From: Ursus arctos
Taxonomy: Eukaryota > Chordata > Mammalia > Carnivora > Ursidae
Direction: 5' to 3'
DNA: 64,000 bases
Assembly (NCBI RefSeq): GCF_023065955.2
Contig: NW_026622841.1
Coordinates: 17,246,501 to 17,310,500 of the forward strand
Shown here: in pieces, positions 10,878-19,800 of the stretch
How positions within the stretch are numbered: the stretch's first letter is position 1
How the letters are laid out: the number at the start of each line of letters is the position of its first letter
Notes under the pieces: model-generated
Database searches by the model: none
What the model saw: only the letters and a program-made list of their open reading frames with translations
Told to the model about the DNA's origin: nothing
Made by a program: the position numbers and the translations under genes

Positions 10878-12062
10878 ATTTACAAATAAAGCTGGTGTGC
10901 TATTATCAAAGAAGCTGGGTGGGGCTTCCAGATTGAGCATCTTAGGGATACAAGCACAGTCCCAGTCACTATGGAAATAAAGGCTGTGGAGAAGAGAGAG
11001 ACAACCAAGTACAAAGAGTGGAGGGGGTCCCGCAGTTCTGAAATCTGTGTCCCAGCAACCTCTCCAATATCCTCAATCTCACACCAAGTCCTTGTCCTGC
11101 TCAATCTTAACCCGAACTTACTTTGGGCTGAAATTAATTAATAAGGTGGCTAACCAGACAGGCAGAAAGAGAGAAAACAGAGATTTTAGGGTCAGAGAGA
11201 GCCTCTGCCCATGTATTATTTCGGGGTCTTCACAGGACAATGAGATCTAACCTGGTGACAAATTCTCGACTGGCGAGGCAACAAAGAAGCCCACCCAGCT
11301 CCTCTCCCCACAGATGGGGACAAAGGATCGAAAAGCACCCAGGAGTTTTAAAGAGGGTAACAAGACAGGGAGTCTCCAGGCTGAAAGTGGGCAGTGGGTG
11401 GAGGAGGGAGCTGGAAGGAACTGGAGAGTGCGAAGAAAGAAACCAAGCAGGGGCCGGTGGAGGGAGGTACTCTGTTCACTGCCTATTAGGATGGCTCAGG
11501 CCTGGCGGGGCAGGGAGGGGGGGCATTCCAACCCTCCTTTTTCTTGAGTGTCTATTCAGGCAACTCAGAACCAGGGAACAAGAGAAGGATAAAGAGAAAA
11601 TATCAAATTTCCTGTGGCTATCAGTATACCTCCACCATGGTCACTAGTCCCCATCAGGGGGAGCCAGTTAGACCAAGGTCTGCACGGTGCAAGGCAGGCC
11701 TCTCCCACCCCTGCTGGTTAGTTCTGGGCCAAAGGAAGCAAGCTCTCGCAGACTGAGAGGAGCTAAGCTGTAGCTGTCTGGTAGCGGCTCCCACAGAATA
11801 TAAGGAGGAGGAGAAGGAGCCTGGAAAAGAAGAGGGAGGTTAAATGAGAAGGGAAGGAAATAGGTAAGGAAGGGAAAAGGGAAAAGCACTGCCTGAATAT
11901 GAGAGTAGCGGGAACCCCAAGACACTGGAGGCAGACTTACTTAGCACAGGGACACCGAAGCAGCCGCGAAGGGATAGTGTCCAGCTGCCCCAATGGGTCC
12001 TAGACTCTCTCCCAGAGCAGGTGAAAGATCCCCTGGGGTCCTCTGTGGTCCCCAAAGAGCTA
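10878..12062 (-). other. ERV leader region, no gene recognised
   Basis: This is about 1.2 kb between the gag start and the LTR stub on the - strand. It is purine-rich in places (11300-11500, 11790-11890) and open for 135 codons on the + strand at 11240-11647, with no recognisable domain. It is longer than a usual leader, so part may be unrelated inserted DNA. A primer-binding site could begin TGGGGACC just after the stub (near 12050), but I cannot assign a tRNA. Confidence 0.4.
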
Positions 12063-12128
12063 GGATACTGAATCAGGCTCTTGTGCTCTCTAAACAATAG
12101 AAATTGACAAGAGGCCAAACGGGAGTCC
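12063..12128 (-). repeat. 5' LTR stub (R/U5 only)
   Basis: About 66 bp match the U5 end of the LTR at 7724 with scattered differences. U3 and most of R are absent, and the sequence beyond 12128 does not resemble the other LTR. The provirus therefore lost its 5' promoter by truncation or deletion. Confidence 0.65.
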
Positions 12129-13404
12129 TTGCTCTGTCTCAGGTGGATTTGCTGACTGGGAATCATCTTGCAGTTTCATTATAAATTTAGCTCAACCGTG
12201 TAATGAATAAGCCAGTCTATGGAAATCCTGTAGGAAGTTTCCAGTTACCATCAGCTTTGGGACTCCCACCTATTTTCACCTTCCTTATTTCAATTCTGAG
12301 TGATCAACACAAAAATTTATGCTTACTGAAGAGTTTAATAAAGGTAACACAAAGGACTATTTTTAAAGTGAGAGTTTTGGTTCAAGTTTCTGGAAAACTT
12401 GCATCAAGATTTCATCACAGCACAGCTTGAATAAATGTGGACCCAGAAGAGCTTTTTTAAATTGTTGGATTTGTGTAAGACTTGGATATTTCTCATGATT
12501 TTGTGGCTTGGGGTGAAAATACTTTCACAACCTGCTCCTACAGCAAAACAAACAAACAAACAAAAAACCCCAAACAAAACAAAACAAAAAACCCTGATAA
12601 ACTAAGAAATCATCAGCTGGGCCTTAGACCCTATGAAGATTCACTCGGGCCTCAACTCCTGCCAAACTGATAGAGTGATTGTTCTTCAAACTAACCTAGA
12701 GGTTAGCTCTTCCTCAATGCTTTCAAAGAACACAATTCTGCTTGTGTACCCAGCTTCTTCTCCATTTTACTGCCTTCACCTTTCTTAAAGGCTATCCCAA
12801 GTTCCCATCATACCCAAGACAAGTCAGTGAAGAAACTAGCCCAAACTGATGCTAATTGTACTTTTAGGAAGAAATAGTAGCCTGGTGGGTCTATATGGGC
12901 GTTGGGGTGGATCCTGAGAGCAAAAGGAAATCACGGAAGGTTGCCAACTGAAAAATGAAAAGGTTGGGTTTATTTTCTTAAGTGTTCTACTGGGCTGGAA
13001 TGGATATTAGCGTGGGGAGCTGTGGAGATCCAGGTGACCCACAGAGGAGTTGTCAGGAGAAAGGATACTACGTGCACTGTTCTAGAAGGAAAGCATGGGT
13101 GTTGAATAGGGTTTGAGGGCAGTAAGAGAGGACAAGCAGAGAGCTACTATTTAATAGCGTGCAGCAAGAAACAGGTCATTTGCTGAGAGGTGGGGCAATG
13201 AGAAGAATCTGCAGTCTGAGACACAGATTTCTGAATTCCTGAGGCTTTCAGGAAGTGAAGAGGGAGTGCGTGAAGGTGGAAATGGGGCAGGTCCCCCAGC
13301 AGCCCTCGGCAGTTTGGTCCAAGGCTTGAAGATTTGATTCGTGCAAAATCATGAAACAAGAGATTAACAATGATTATTAATACCATTTCTACCCTAACTC
13401 AGAA
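12129..13404. other. Intergenic DNA, no gene seen
   Basis: I see no exon or clear repeat. The only simple sequence is an AAAC-rich tract at about 12545-12595. Confidence 0.45.
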
Positions 13405-13610
13405 GGCTTACTGGATGCCAAGCTAGGCATTTTTGTATACTTGATCTCATATCAACCTCACCACAACCTTTCCAGAAGATTATCATTTTACAGTGGAAAA
13501 ATCTGTGGCTCATGGGAGTTGAAGGAACCTGGTCAGGGTTAGGGAGGCAGAACAGGAGTCTGGTATCCCCTGTACGTAGCTGGCTTTAGAGCCCCAGCTG
13601 CAGAATTGTC
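13405..13610 (+). repeat. MIR (ancient SINE) copy
   Basis: The text follows the MIR pattern in order: a 'tactggatgccaagc' start, a 'ttgatctcatatcaacctca' middle, 'attatcattttacagtgg', and a late 'ggaggcagaacaggagtctg' part. It is heavily diverged, so the limits are approximate. Confidence 0.65.
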
Positions 13611-13929
13611 ATTATTCACCTCCCTAAGGGAAGCATCTGGCAGGACTTTAGAATGACTTCACTCCTTTTTTTTTCTTGTTAAGGGAGAGAGTATAGATTA
13701 GGTGTTTAAAAACGAGCAGTTCACAAACATTAAGGAGCCTGGAAATCACTGAAGTAAACTATCGAGCAAACCTACGTGCTTAAACTTTACAACGAAAAGG
13801 AAAGGTACGTTTACAATTCCTTACTGAAGAGTTTCATCGTAAGGATACCTCCCACTTTTTGTTTGCAGTTTCAAGCCGGTTTTAAACAGGACTGAGATTT
13901 TTGGATTGCTTGACGATTCGCTAATTACC

Positions 13930-14455
13930 TGAACTCTGGGCCTCCCCTCCCCCCACCCCGCCCCCGTTCCCGGCTTGGGGATGGGTAAAGGTGCCTCAAA
14001 GACGCTTACAGTGATGTTTGCCTCTTCTCTCTCCGGAGACTCTTTTGAAGAGAAAATCGTTAGGAGCACGAGAGAACACTATAGACATTTGCGGGTTTGC
14101 TCCGACAGAGTAACCGAAAGACAGCGCTCCCGCGACGAGAGCGAGCCCGAGAGCTCCCTCTTAACACCTGGAGGTGATGGGTGGAGCCGCAAGGCAGCAC
14201 CAGGTGAGCGAAAGACGGAAATGGTCGCAGAAGACACGGCGGCGCCGACAGCGCGCGCCCTGAGTTCAAATAGGCAGTCGGCTACGGTGGCTCGTGAGGG
14301 CCATACAGTTTTAGGACAGCGATCGCATCTGGCGCCTGGTGGAGTGAAGTGGGTGTCAACCCAGACAGGGACAACCCTGAGTGGGCGCAGAGACGGACCA
14401 TCGAGGACCACGAGAAGGGGGCGCCCCCAGCTGGCCAGAGTCGGATAAGGAGACA
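13930..14455. promoter_or_regulatory. Orphan CpG-rich segment upstream of NARS1
   Basis: CpG dinucleotides are dense here (for example gcgacgagagcgagcccgag at about 14130 and cggcggcgccgacagcgcgc at about 14240), unlike the surrounding DNA, and a GC box (ccccgccccc) lies near 13957-13966. A + strand frame is open for 157 codons (13975-14448) but matches no family I know. A consensus splice donor, caccag|gtgagc, lies at 14203/14204 on the + strand. This could be a promoter for a non-coding transcript or an alternative first exon of a neighbouring gene. Confidence 0.55.
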
Positions 14456-14468
14456 GAAGAGCAATGCC

Positions 14469-14510
14469 TTTCATTTCATTTCATTTCATTTCATTTCATT
14501 TCATTTCATT
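14469..14510 (+). repeat. (TTTCA)8 microsatellite
   Basis: There are eight perfect TTTCA units followed by a partial one, directly after the CpG-rich segment. Confidence 0.97.
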
Positions 14511-14872
14511 CATTCAGTTTGTTCTTGGATGTGACCCTTTCAGCGACACTGCAAGGAAAATTCTGTTTCTGGAGGGAGGTTGGACTAAATGAGACTGGCC
14601 ACCAAACACTTAGTGCATGCAGGGCAGTCCAGACGACAGTTGCTTAATGCCACCTGACCGGATCCAGATGCAGCCAGCCTGCAGCGAGGGAGCTGGGCAA
14701 ATAAATACCCCAACCTTACTGTCCTCCCTCTTGCTCTTGTGCCTGGGCTCCCTGCTAGCTGTATCTGACCAGAAGACAGAGAGAACATTGGTGCGGTCCC
14801 CATTAGTCAGCCTCTGGGGGCCCAGGGCAGGGTAAAGAGAAATTCATCTGGCTGAGCTGTGGCAGGAAGCCC

Positions 14873-15056
14873 CTAAGATGGTTCCCACTGAGCTCCACCT
14901 CCTGCTATTCATTCCCTTGTGTAGTCCTCTCCCGTGTTGTACTAGGGTTGGTGTCTGTGATCAGTAGAATAAGTGGAAATGATGAAATGTTACCTCACTA
15001 ATCAAGTTACAAGAGGCACTGCATCTTGGGTATTGGTTGTTGGTCACGGTGGAAAG
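14873..15056 (+). repeat. Ancient LTR-like repeat, 5' part (outer copy)
   Basis: It starts ctaagatggttcccactgag and runs to gaggcactgcatcttggg, the order seen in the second copy that begins at 15062. The matching 3' part resumes at 15504. The family resembles an old mammalian LTR-type repeat, but I do not name it. Confidence 0.6.
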
Positions 15057-15065
15057 CAGCTTTCT

Positions 15066-15494
15066 AAGATGGTCACCTTAATCTCACCTAATAGTCATGC
15101 CCTGGTGTAAAACCCTTTCTTTGAGTGTATCCAGGTGACCAGATTCTAACAAACAAAATATGGTGAAAGTTAGGGATGTCACTTCTGAGAGTAGGCTACA
15201 AATGACTGTAACTTCCCTCTTGTTTGCTTGCTCTGATGAAGCCAGCTGCCTGGTGGAGAGGCCCACGTGGCAAAGAACTGAGGTCAACACTCAGCTGAGT
15301 GACAGAGGATCCATCCCAGGTGAGACTTAAGAATCTTAAATTATGATGCCTGCAGTCCCAGCTGACACCTGGATTGCAGCCTTTTGAGAGACCCAGAGCC
15401 AGAGCCCCCAGATTCCTGGTCCATAGACAACATGAGAAGCCAAATGCTGCTTGAAGTTTGGGGTAATTTATTATACAACAATAGGTAACGAATA
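15066..15494 (+). repeat. Ancient LTR-like repeat, inner copy
   Basis: A full-looking copy runs from aagatggtcaccttaatctc to gggtaatttattatacaaca and gtaacgaata. It sits inside another copy of the same family and is bounded by a perfect 9-bp repeat, cagctttct, at 15057-15065 and 15495-15503. Confidence 0.6.
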
Positions 15495-15503
15495 CAGCTT
15501 TCT

Positions 15504-15819
15504 CTCTCTCTGATCGCTTGCTTTGGGAGATGTCAGCTGTCCCATCATTAGAAGCGCTATGGGGAGCCCACCCCACAAAGAACATAAGCCTTCTGCCAGC
15601 GGCCCTATAAGTGAGCCTGGTAGTGGATCCTCACCTAGCCAAACTTCGGAAGACTGCAGCCCCTGCCCACAGCTTGATTCAGGAGACCCTGAGACCCAAT
15701 CCCCAGAAGAGCTACCCCTGGATTCCTCAATTTTAGAAACTATGTGAAGTAATGAATATTTGTTGTCTTAAACTCTAAATGTTTGGGGTAATTTGCTTTG
15801 CAGCAACAGATAACGAATA
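15504..15819 (+). repeat. Ancient LTR-like repeat, 3' part (outer copy)
   Basis: This continues the outer copy: gatcgcttgctttgggaga, then an internal part, then gggtaatttgctttgcagca and gataacgaatac. The last 40 bases closely match the end of the inner copy. Confidence 0.6.
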
Positions 15820-16029
15820 CGTGTGTGGGCAAACAAAAAAAGTTAGCAAAGCGGGAAAAGTTCATGAAAGTGGGTGAAATAATCTTGAAGAAAAGTATTT
15901 GGTTCATATTCTCCATAGAGTCTGAACCTATGTATGGAATTATTTTTAGTTTCTTTCATAGCACAAATAAGTTTTTCTTTGACTCAGGACAAACTCTGGT
16001 ATTCCACTCAACTGAGAATGATAACGTTA

Positions 16030-16195
16030 GCTACCCTTTATTTAGTATCTCTTATGTGCTGGACAGTGAACTTCCATCATCCTTCACAAGTGGGGAAATT
16101 GAAGCTTAGGTTAGGTAATTTATCCCAAAACACAGTTAGTAAAAGGCAGAACCAGAATTCCAACCAGGTTTGAAGCCCTAGTTCTTTCCACAACA
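16030..16195 (+). repeat. MIR copy
   Basis: The pattern is gtgctggacagtgaacttc, then caagtggggaaattgaagct, then aaggcagaaccagaattcca, all in MIR order. Confidence 0.65.
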
Positions 16196-16676
16196 TTATT
16201 ATGGCATCCCTAATAGCGATCCTTATAACTTTAAATAAAAATACCAATAATCCAAATCGTAAGTACGAAAGTACTGCACGTTCATCTATTTAAGTTACAA
16301 AGTTAAATGGCCTTCATAGTTCACAACAGGCAATGCACGTGAGACTGGACTACTCTTACGCCACTACGCCCCGCCCCACCACCATGGCTTGTGCTCAATA
16401 CATTTGATGATGACATTAATTCCACAAGCATTCCAACATTTGGGGATATGGGACGAAATCTTTGGTCTTGTTTCCAAAAGGGCCCCTGCGCTCTTAGAGC
16501 TGGGGACGGAATTGGATGATTCATCAGGGAAACCAGGGAGGTAGAGACCGAAGGCAGAGGAGACTGAAGCCCCTTCCGGGTCTAGGCGGCCAGGGAGTCC
16601 GAGGGAGCCAGGGCCATGAAACCCCCAGCGCGCAGGGGCAGGTCGGCGGACCCGGAAGTTGCCTCTGCCCGGCTCA

Positions 16677-16687
16677 AAGATGGCGGC
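16677..16687 (+). promoter_or_regulatory. YY1-type motif in the NARS1 promoter
   Basis: AAGATGGCGGC is a perfect YY1 core, common near starts of housekeeping genes. It lies 25 bp after an ETS motif (CCGGAAGT). Confidence 0.6.
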
Positions 16688-16780
16688 AGCAGTGACGGCC
16701 GCCCACATATCGTATCCTCCTGTAACCAATGGCGCCCCGACGCTCTTGTGACTCACCCGGGCGACCAGTGCATGACGTTC

Positions 16781-16789
16781 TGATGCAAC
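16781..16789 (+). promoter_or_regulatory. CEBP-ATF response element (amino-acid response) of NARS1
   Basis: TGATGCAAC matches the CARE consensus (TGATGxAAx) bound by ATF4-CEBP dimers in amino-acid-starvation genes. It is 63 bp upstream of the first in-frame ATG. Cytosolic tRNA synthetase genes are known ATF4 targets. Use of this site in this species is inferred. Confidence 0.6.
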
Positions 16790-16851
16790 GTCCTAGTCGA
16801 GGAAGCCGCCGGTGCACGTTGGGGTGACAAGGCGGCAGGGTATTGGAGAAG

Positions 16852-16894
16852 ATGTCCTTGGAGGTGACCGGGCCGACTGCAGGGATGGTACTAG
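16852..16894 (+). CDS. NARS1: NARS1 exon 1 (coding part)
   Basis: Two in-frame ATGs are present. The first gives an 11-residue extension, [11 protein letters not shown]. The second (16885) starts MVL and has the stronger context (G at -3, G at +4). The first has A at -3 but T at +4. The donor is CTAG|gtgagt. Confidence 0.93.
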
Positions 16895-19800
16895 GTGAGT
16901 GAGGCGCGAGGACCCCTGGCTGTGTAAGTGGAGCGGTGCCCCTACGTGGGGCAGGAACCGAGCTGCGGCCGAAGGCCTGGCTTCGAGTGGGCGGTCCACC
17001 GCTATTTGTACGTGAAACATTGGAGCGGGGGGAGGGGCCTGGACCCTTGTTTGTCCCCAACTCGCTGGGCGGGGTCGGTCCCCGCTCGGGGTCCCCCATG
17101 TCCAGGGACTGGGATGGCGGCCGCCCCCCCCCCACCTCGCCCCACTGCAAACAATCTGGTGATTCAGCTGAGACTTAGTCACCGCGAGGCACTGTGAGAC
17201 GTCAGAGTAGCCCCCAAATATGTAAGCTCTTCAAAGTGATCTTTCGGGAAGGACTCGTGAATTCTAATTCGCTTTCACGCATCCTCATTTATATTAAGAT
17301 TTCCAAGGAGACCGTATGGTGCAGTGGGGAAAAGGGACCAGGATTGATTTCAGTGTTCACACTTAATTAGTTGTAAGGCCTTCTGTAATTCGTTAAGCTC
17401 AGAGCCTCATTTCCTTTAAAGATCAGAAGGAACTGGTGTTTACTTGACATCGGTGCACTCTCACTGGGGTATCTGATTTGTATGTTACTTTATTTAGTCC
17501 TAAGTACAGTCCTTCAAGATGGGTATTGTTTTTCCCCCTCATTTCTTAGACGAATAAGCTTAGAAAGGTTAAGTGAATTCCCAAGGGCCACTCTGGCTTT
17601 AGGGTACAACATCCAAGATTCCAGTCTCGTCTGGCCAACTTCAAAGCCTTTATCAAGTAGCTAGAAGCAGTATCACAAGTTAAAATCTGATGATTTTGGA
17701 AAGCCAAATTTGTAATTAGTATGTTTTAATGTGATGTCACTGAAATAGAGGTGTGGGAAAGTAATCATAATACAATTTCTTTTGGACTATATTTTTACTA
17801 ATCAGATGCTTGTTCTGTTCGCAAAGATGAAGAATGGATGCCGTAGTTGCAGTATGAAATGACTAATAATTATTGGCCAAATAAGTAACTTACTCTCCTT
17901 TTGTAAAACAGCAGAGCTCTATGTCTCAGATCGTGAGGGAAATGATGCTACAGGTGATGGAACCAAGGAAAAACCTTTTAAAACAGGCCTAAAGGTAGTG
18001 TATCTTCTCATTCGGAAATGATTACATTTATTAATGACTCATGTCTGTTAATATGTGACTTATCAGTAACTTTATTTCAGTCACTAGATTTTGAAGATAA
18101 TTTTTAGAAAAGAGAAAGTGAGGAATGTATACAGCTATGTAGCTTGAAGAGTATTGGATGAACAAATCTAAACTTAAATTTGAACATTTTTAAAGGTGTC
18201 TTCTTTTCTTCTTTATCATGCAGAGAGAGAATATGCTAAACTCACTTGAGGATTTTAGATCCTGAGAAATAATAGATTAGTAAATTAGCATTCTGTCTTC
18301 AAGCTCTAGACTCATGAGTTATTGAGTGTCTGCTCTGAGAAATGGGTCATTCTTAGTGTACTGATATAAATTAGGTCTTTGAGTTTCAAGGCTCAGGATC
18401 ACATCTGGATTCTAGTGGTAAATTCACCAAAAAGCCTCTGAGGAGTCCATTTAGAAGAAATCTGGGCAGAGGCACCCGGCTGGCTAAGTGGGTTAAGCAT
18501 CTGCCTTCAGCTCAGGTCATGATCCCAGGGTCCTGGGATCAGAGCCCCTTGTGTTCTGGTGCTTCTCCCTCTCCCTCTCCCTGCCACTCCCCCTGCTCGT
18601 GCTCTCTCTCTGTAAGATAAATAAATAAAATCTTTAAAAAAGAAAAAGAAATCTGGTCATGAACTTAGTGGGACTGGGGAAGCTGTGTCTTACCTTTTAA
18701 TTTTTAGAAGGAAATCTTTCTCTTATTTACAGTTGTTGAGGTGATTCCTATGGCTCCCCAAAACTGACATTTAGGTGAATGTTTACGAAATGTCACTATT
18801 AGCAAAAGTGTGCCATTCTCATTGGGGGAATTACAGTTTGGCTTGAAACTTTCAACTTCCGTGATAAAAAAGGAGGGATCAATAGAGAGTGTCAGGTAGC
18901 AATGATTTACAAACATCTCTACAAAGTCTGATATTTAAAAAGAAGAACTTTTCAAAGATCCAGGTTCCCTCCTCTGCCGTGATCATTGAGTTGGGGTTAG
19001 TGTTAAAAGAAGATGAAAAGTATTTTCCAGGTCTGGAAACTAGACCTTTAGTTTTCGTGAGCTTCAGATCCTACGACTGGAGAGAGTCATCTGTTGCATT
19101 TCTTGGCTGACTTGATCAAGTAATACAAACTATAAAATACAAATGGCACAGCAACACCTGACATGTCCTTGTATTTATGGAAAGAGGCATTCTACATATA
19201 GGAATTTTTCAAATTAAATGAAGCTTAGCCTTTTATGTTCTTAACCGTTATTTTTGTTTTTGAAAGAGTTTCAGAAACAACTTCCCTGACTTTTTAGTGA
19301 AGATTAACCATTTAGGTGTGATCTGCAGTTGACTTCTACTGTCAGCTGTCTCTCCTCTGTTGTTCTCAGTATACTTCCTGCTGGTCCCCACAGCCACTTA
19401 AAATCTCTTGCTTCTAGTCTACTTGTACTGGGAAACTGTATACAGTTGACCCTTGAACAACATGGGGTTAGGGGCGCTGACCCCTGCAGAGTCAAAAATC
19501 TACATACAGCTTTTGACTTCCTTAAAACTTAACTACCAATAGCCTACAGTTGACCAGAAGCCAATAACATACCAATAACATAAACCAATAGCATAAAGTC
19601 AATGCATATTCTGAATGTTATATATATTCTATACTGTATTTTTACAAAACAGTAAACAGCAAATGTTAAAAATCATAAGGAGGAGAAAAATATATTTATT
19701 AACAGTCTTCTGTATCTGTGGGAAAAAATCTGCATATGGGGCGCCTGGGTGGCTCAGTCAGTTAAGTGTCTGCCTTTGGCTCAGGTCATGATCCTGGAGT

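Larger units (their letters stand above)
7724..12128 (-). mobile_element. Decayed class I endogenous retrovirus lacking pol
   Basis: On the - strand the order is LTR stub, leader, gag, env-like DNA, LTR, as in a gammaretrovirus-like provirus. Gag and the Env transmembrane part are recognised by residue patterns. The two ends share U5 sequence (gctaaacaatagaaattgac type at 7750 and ctctaaacaatagaaattg at 12088). About 4.4 kb remain, including a later SINE, and no protease, reverse transcriptase or integrase pattern was seen between gag and env. Many stops and frameshifts make it non-coding. Target-site duplications were not identified. Confidence 0.82.
16540..17160 (+). promoter_or_regulatory. 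NARS1: NARS1 CpG-island promoter
   Basis: A GC- and CpG-rich block spans the region upstream of, across and after NARS1 exon 1. There is no TATA box at a fitting place. Visible motifs are an ETS/GABP site CCGGAAGT (16652-16659), a YY1 site AAGATGGCGGC (16677-16687), a CCAAT box AACCAAT (16724-16730), an AP-1-like TGACTCA (16749-16755) and an amino-acid-response motif (16781-16789). This is typical of a housekeeping promoter, and the start of transcription is probably near 16800. Confidence 0.85.

Noticed and set aside
11240..11647. 135-codon + strand frame in the ERV leader
   Set aside because: It lies on the opposite strand of the provirus in purine-rich DNA, with no domain.
16674..17182. 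Antisense frames of 158 and 129 codons over NARS1 exon 1
   Set aside because: Same cause: CpG-island composition. No domain or conserved pattern was seen.
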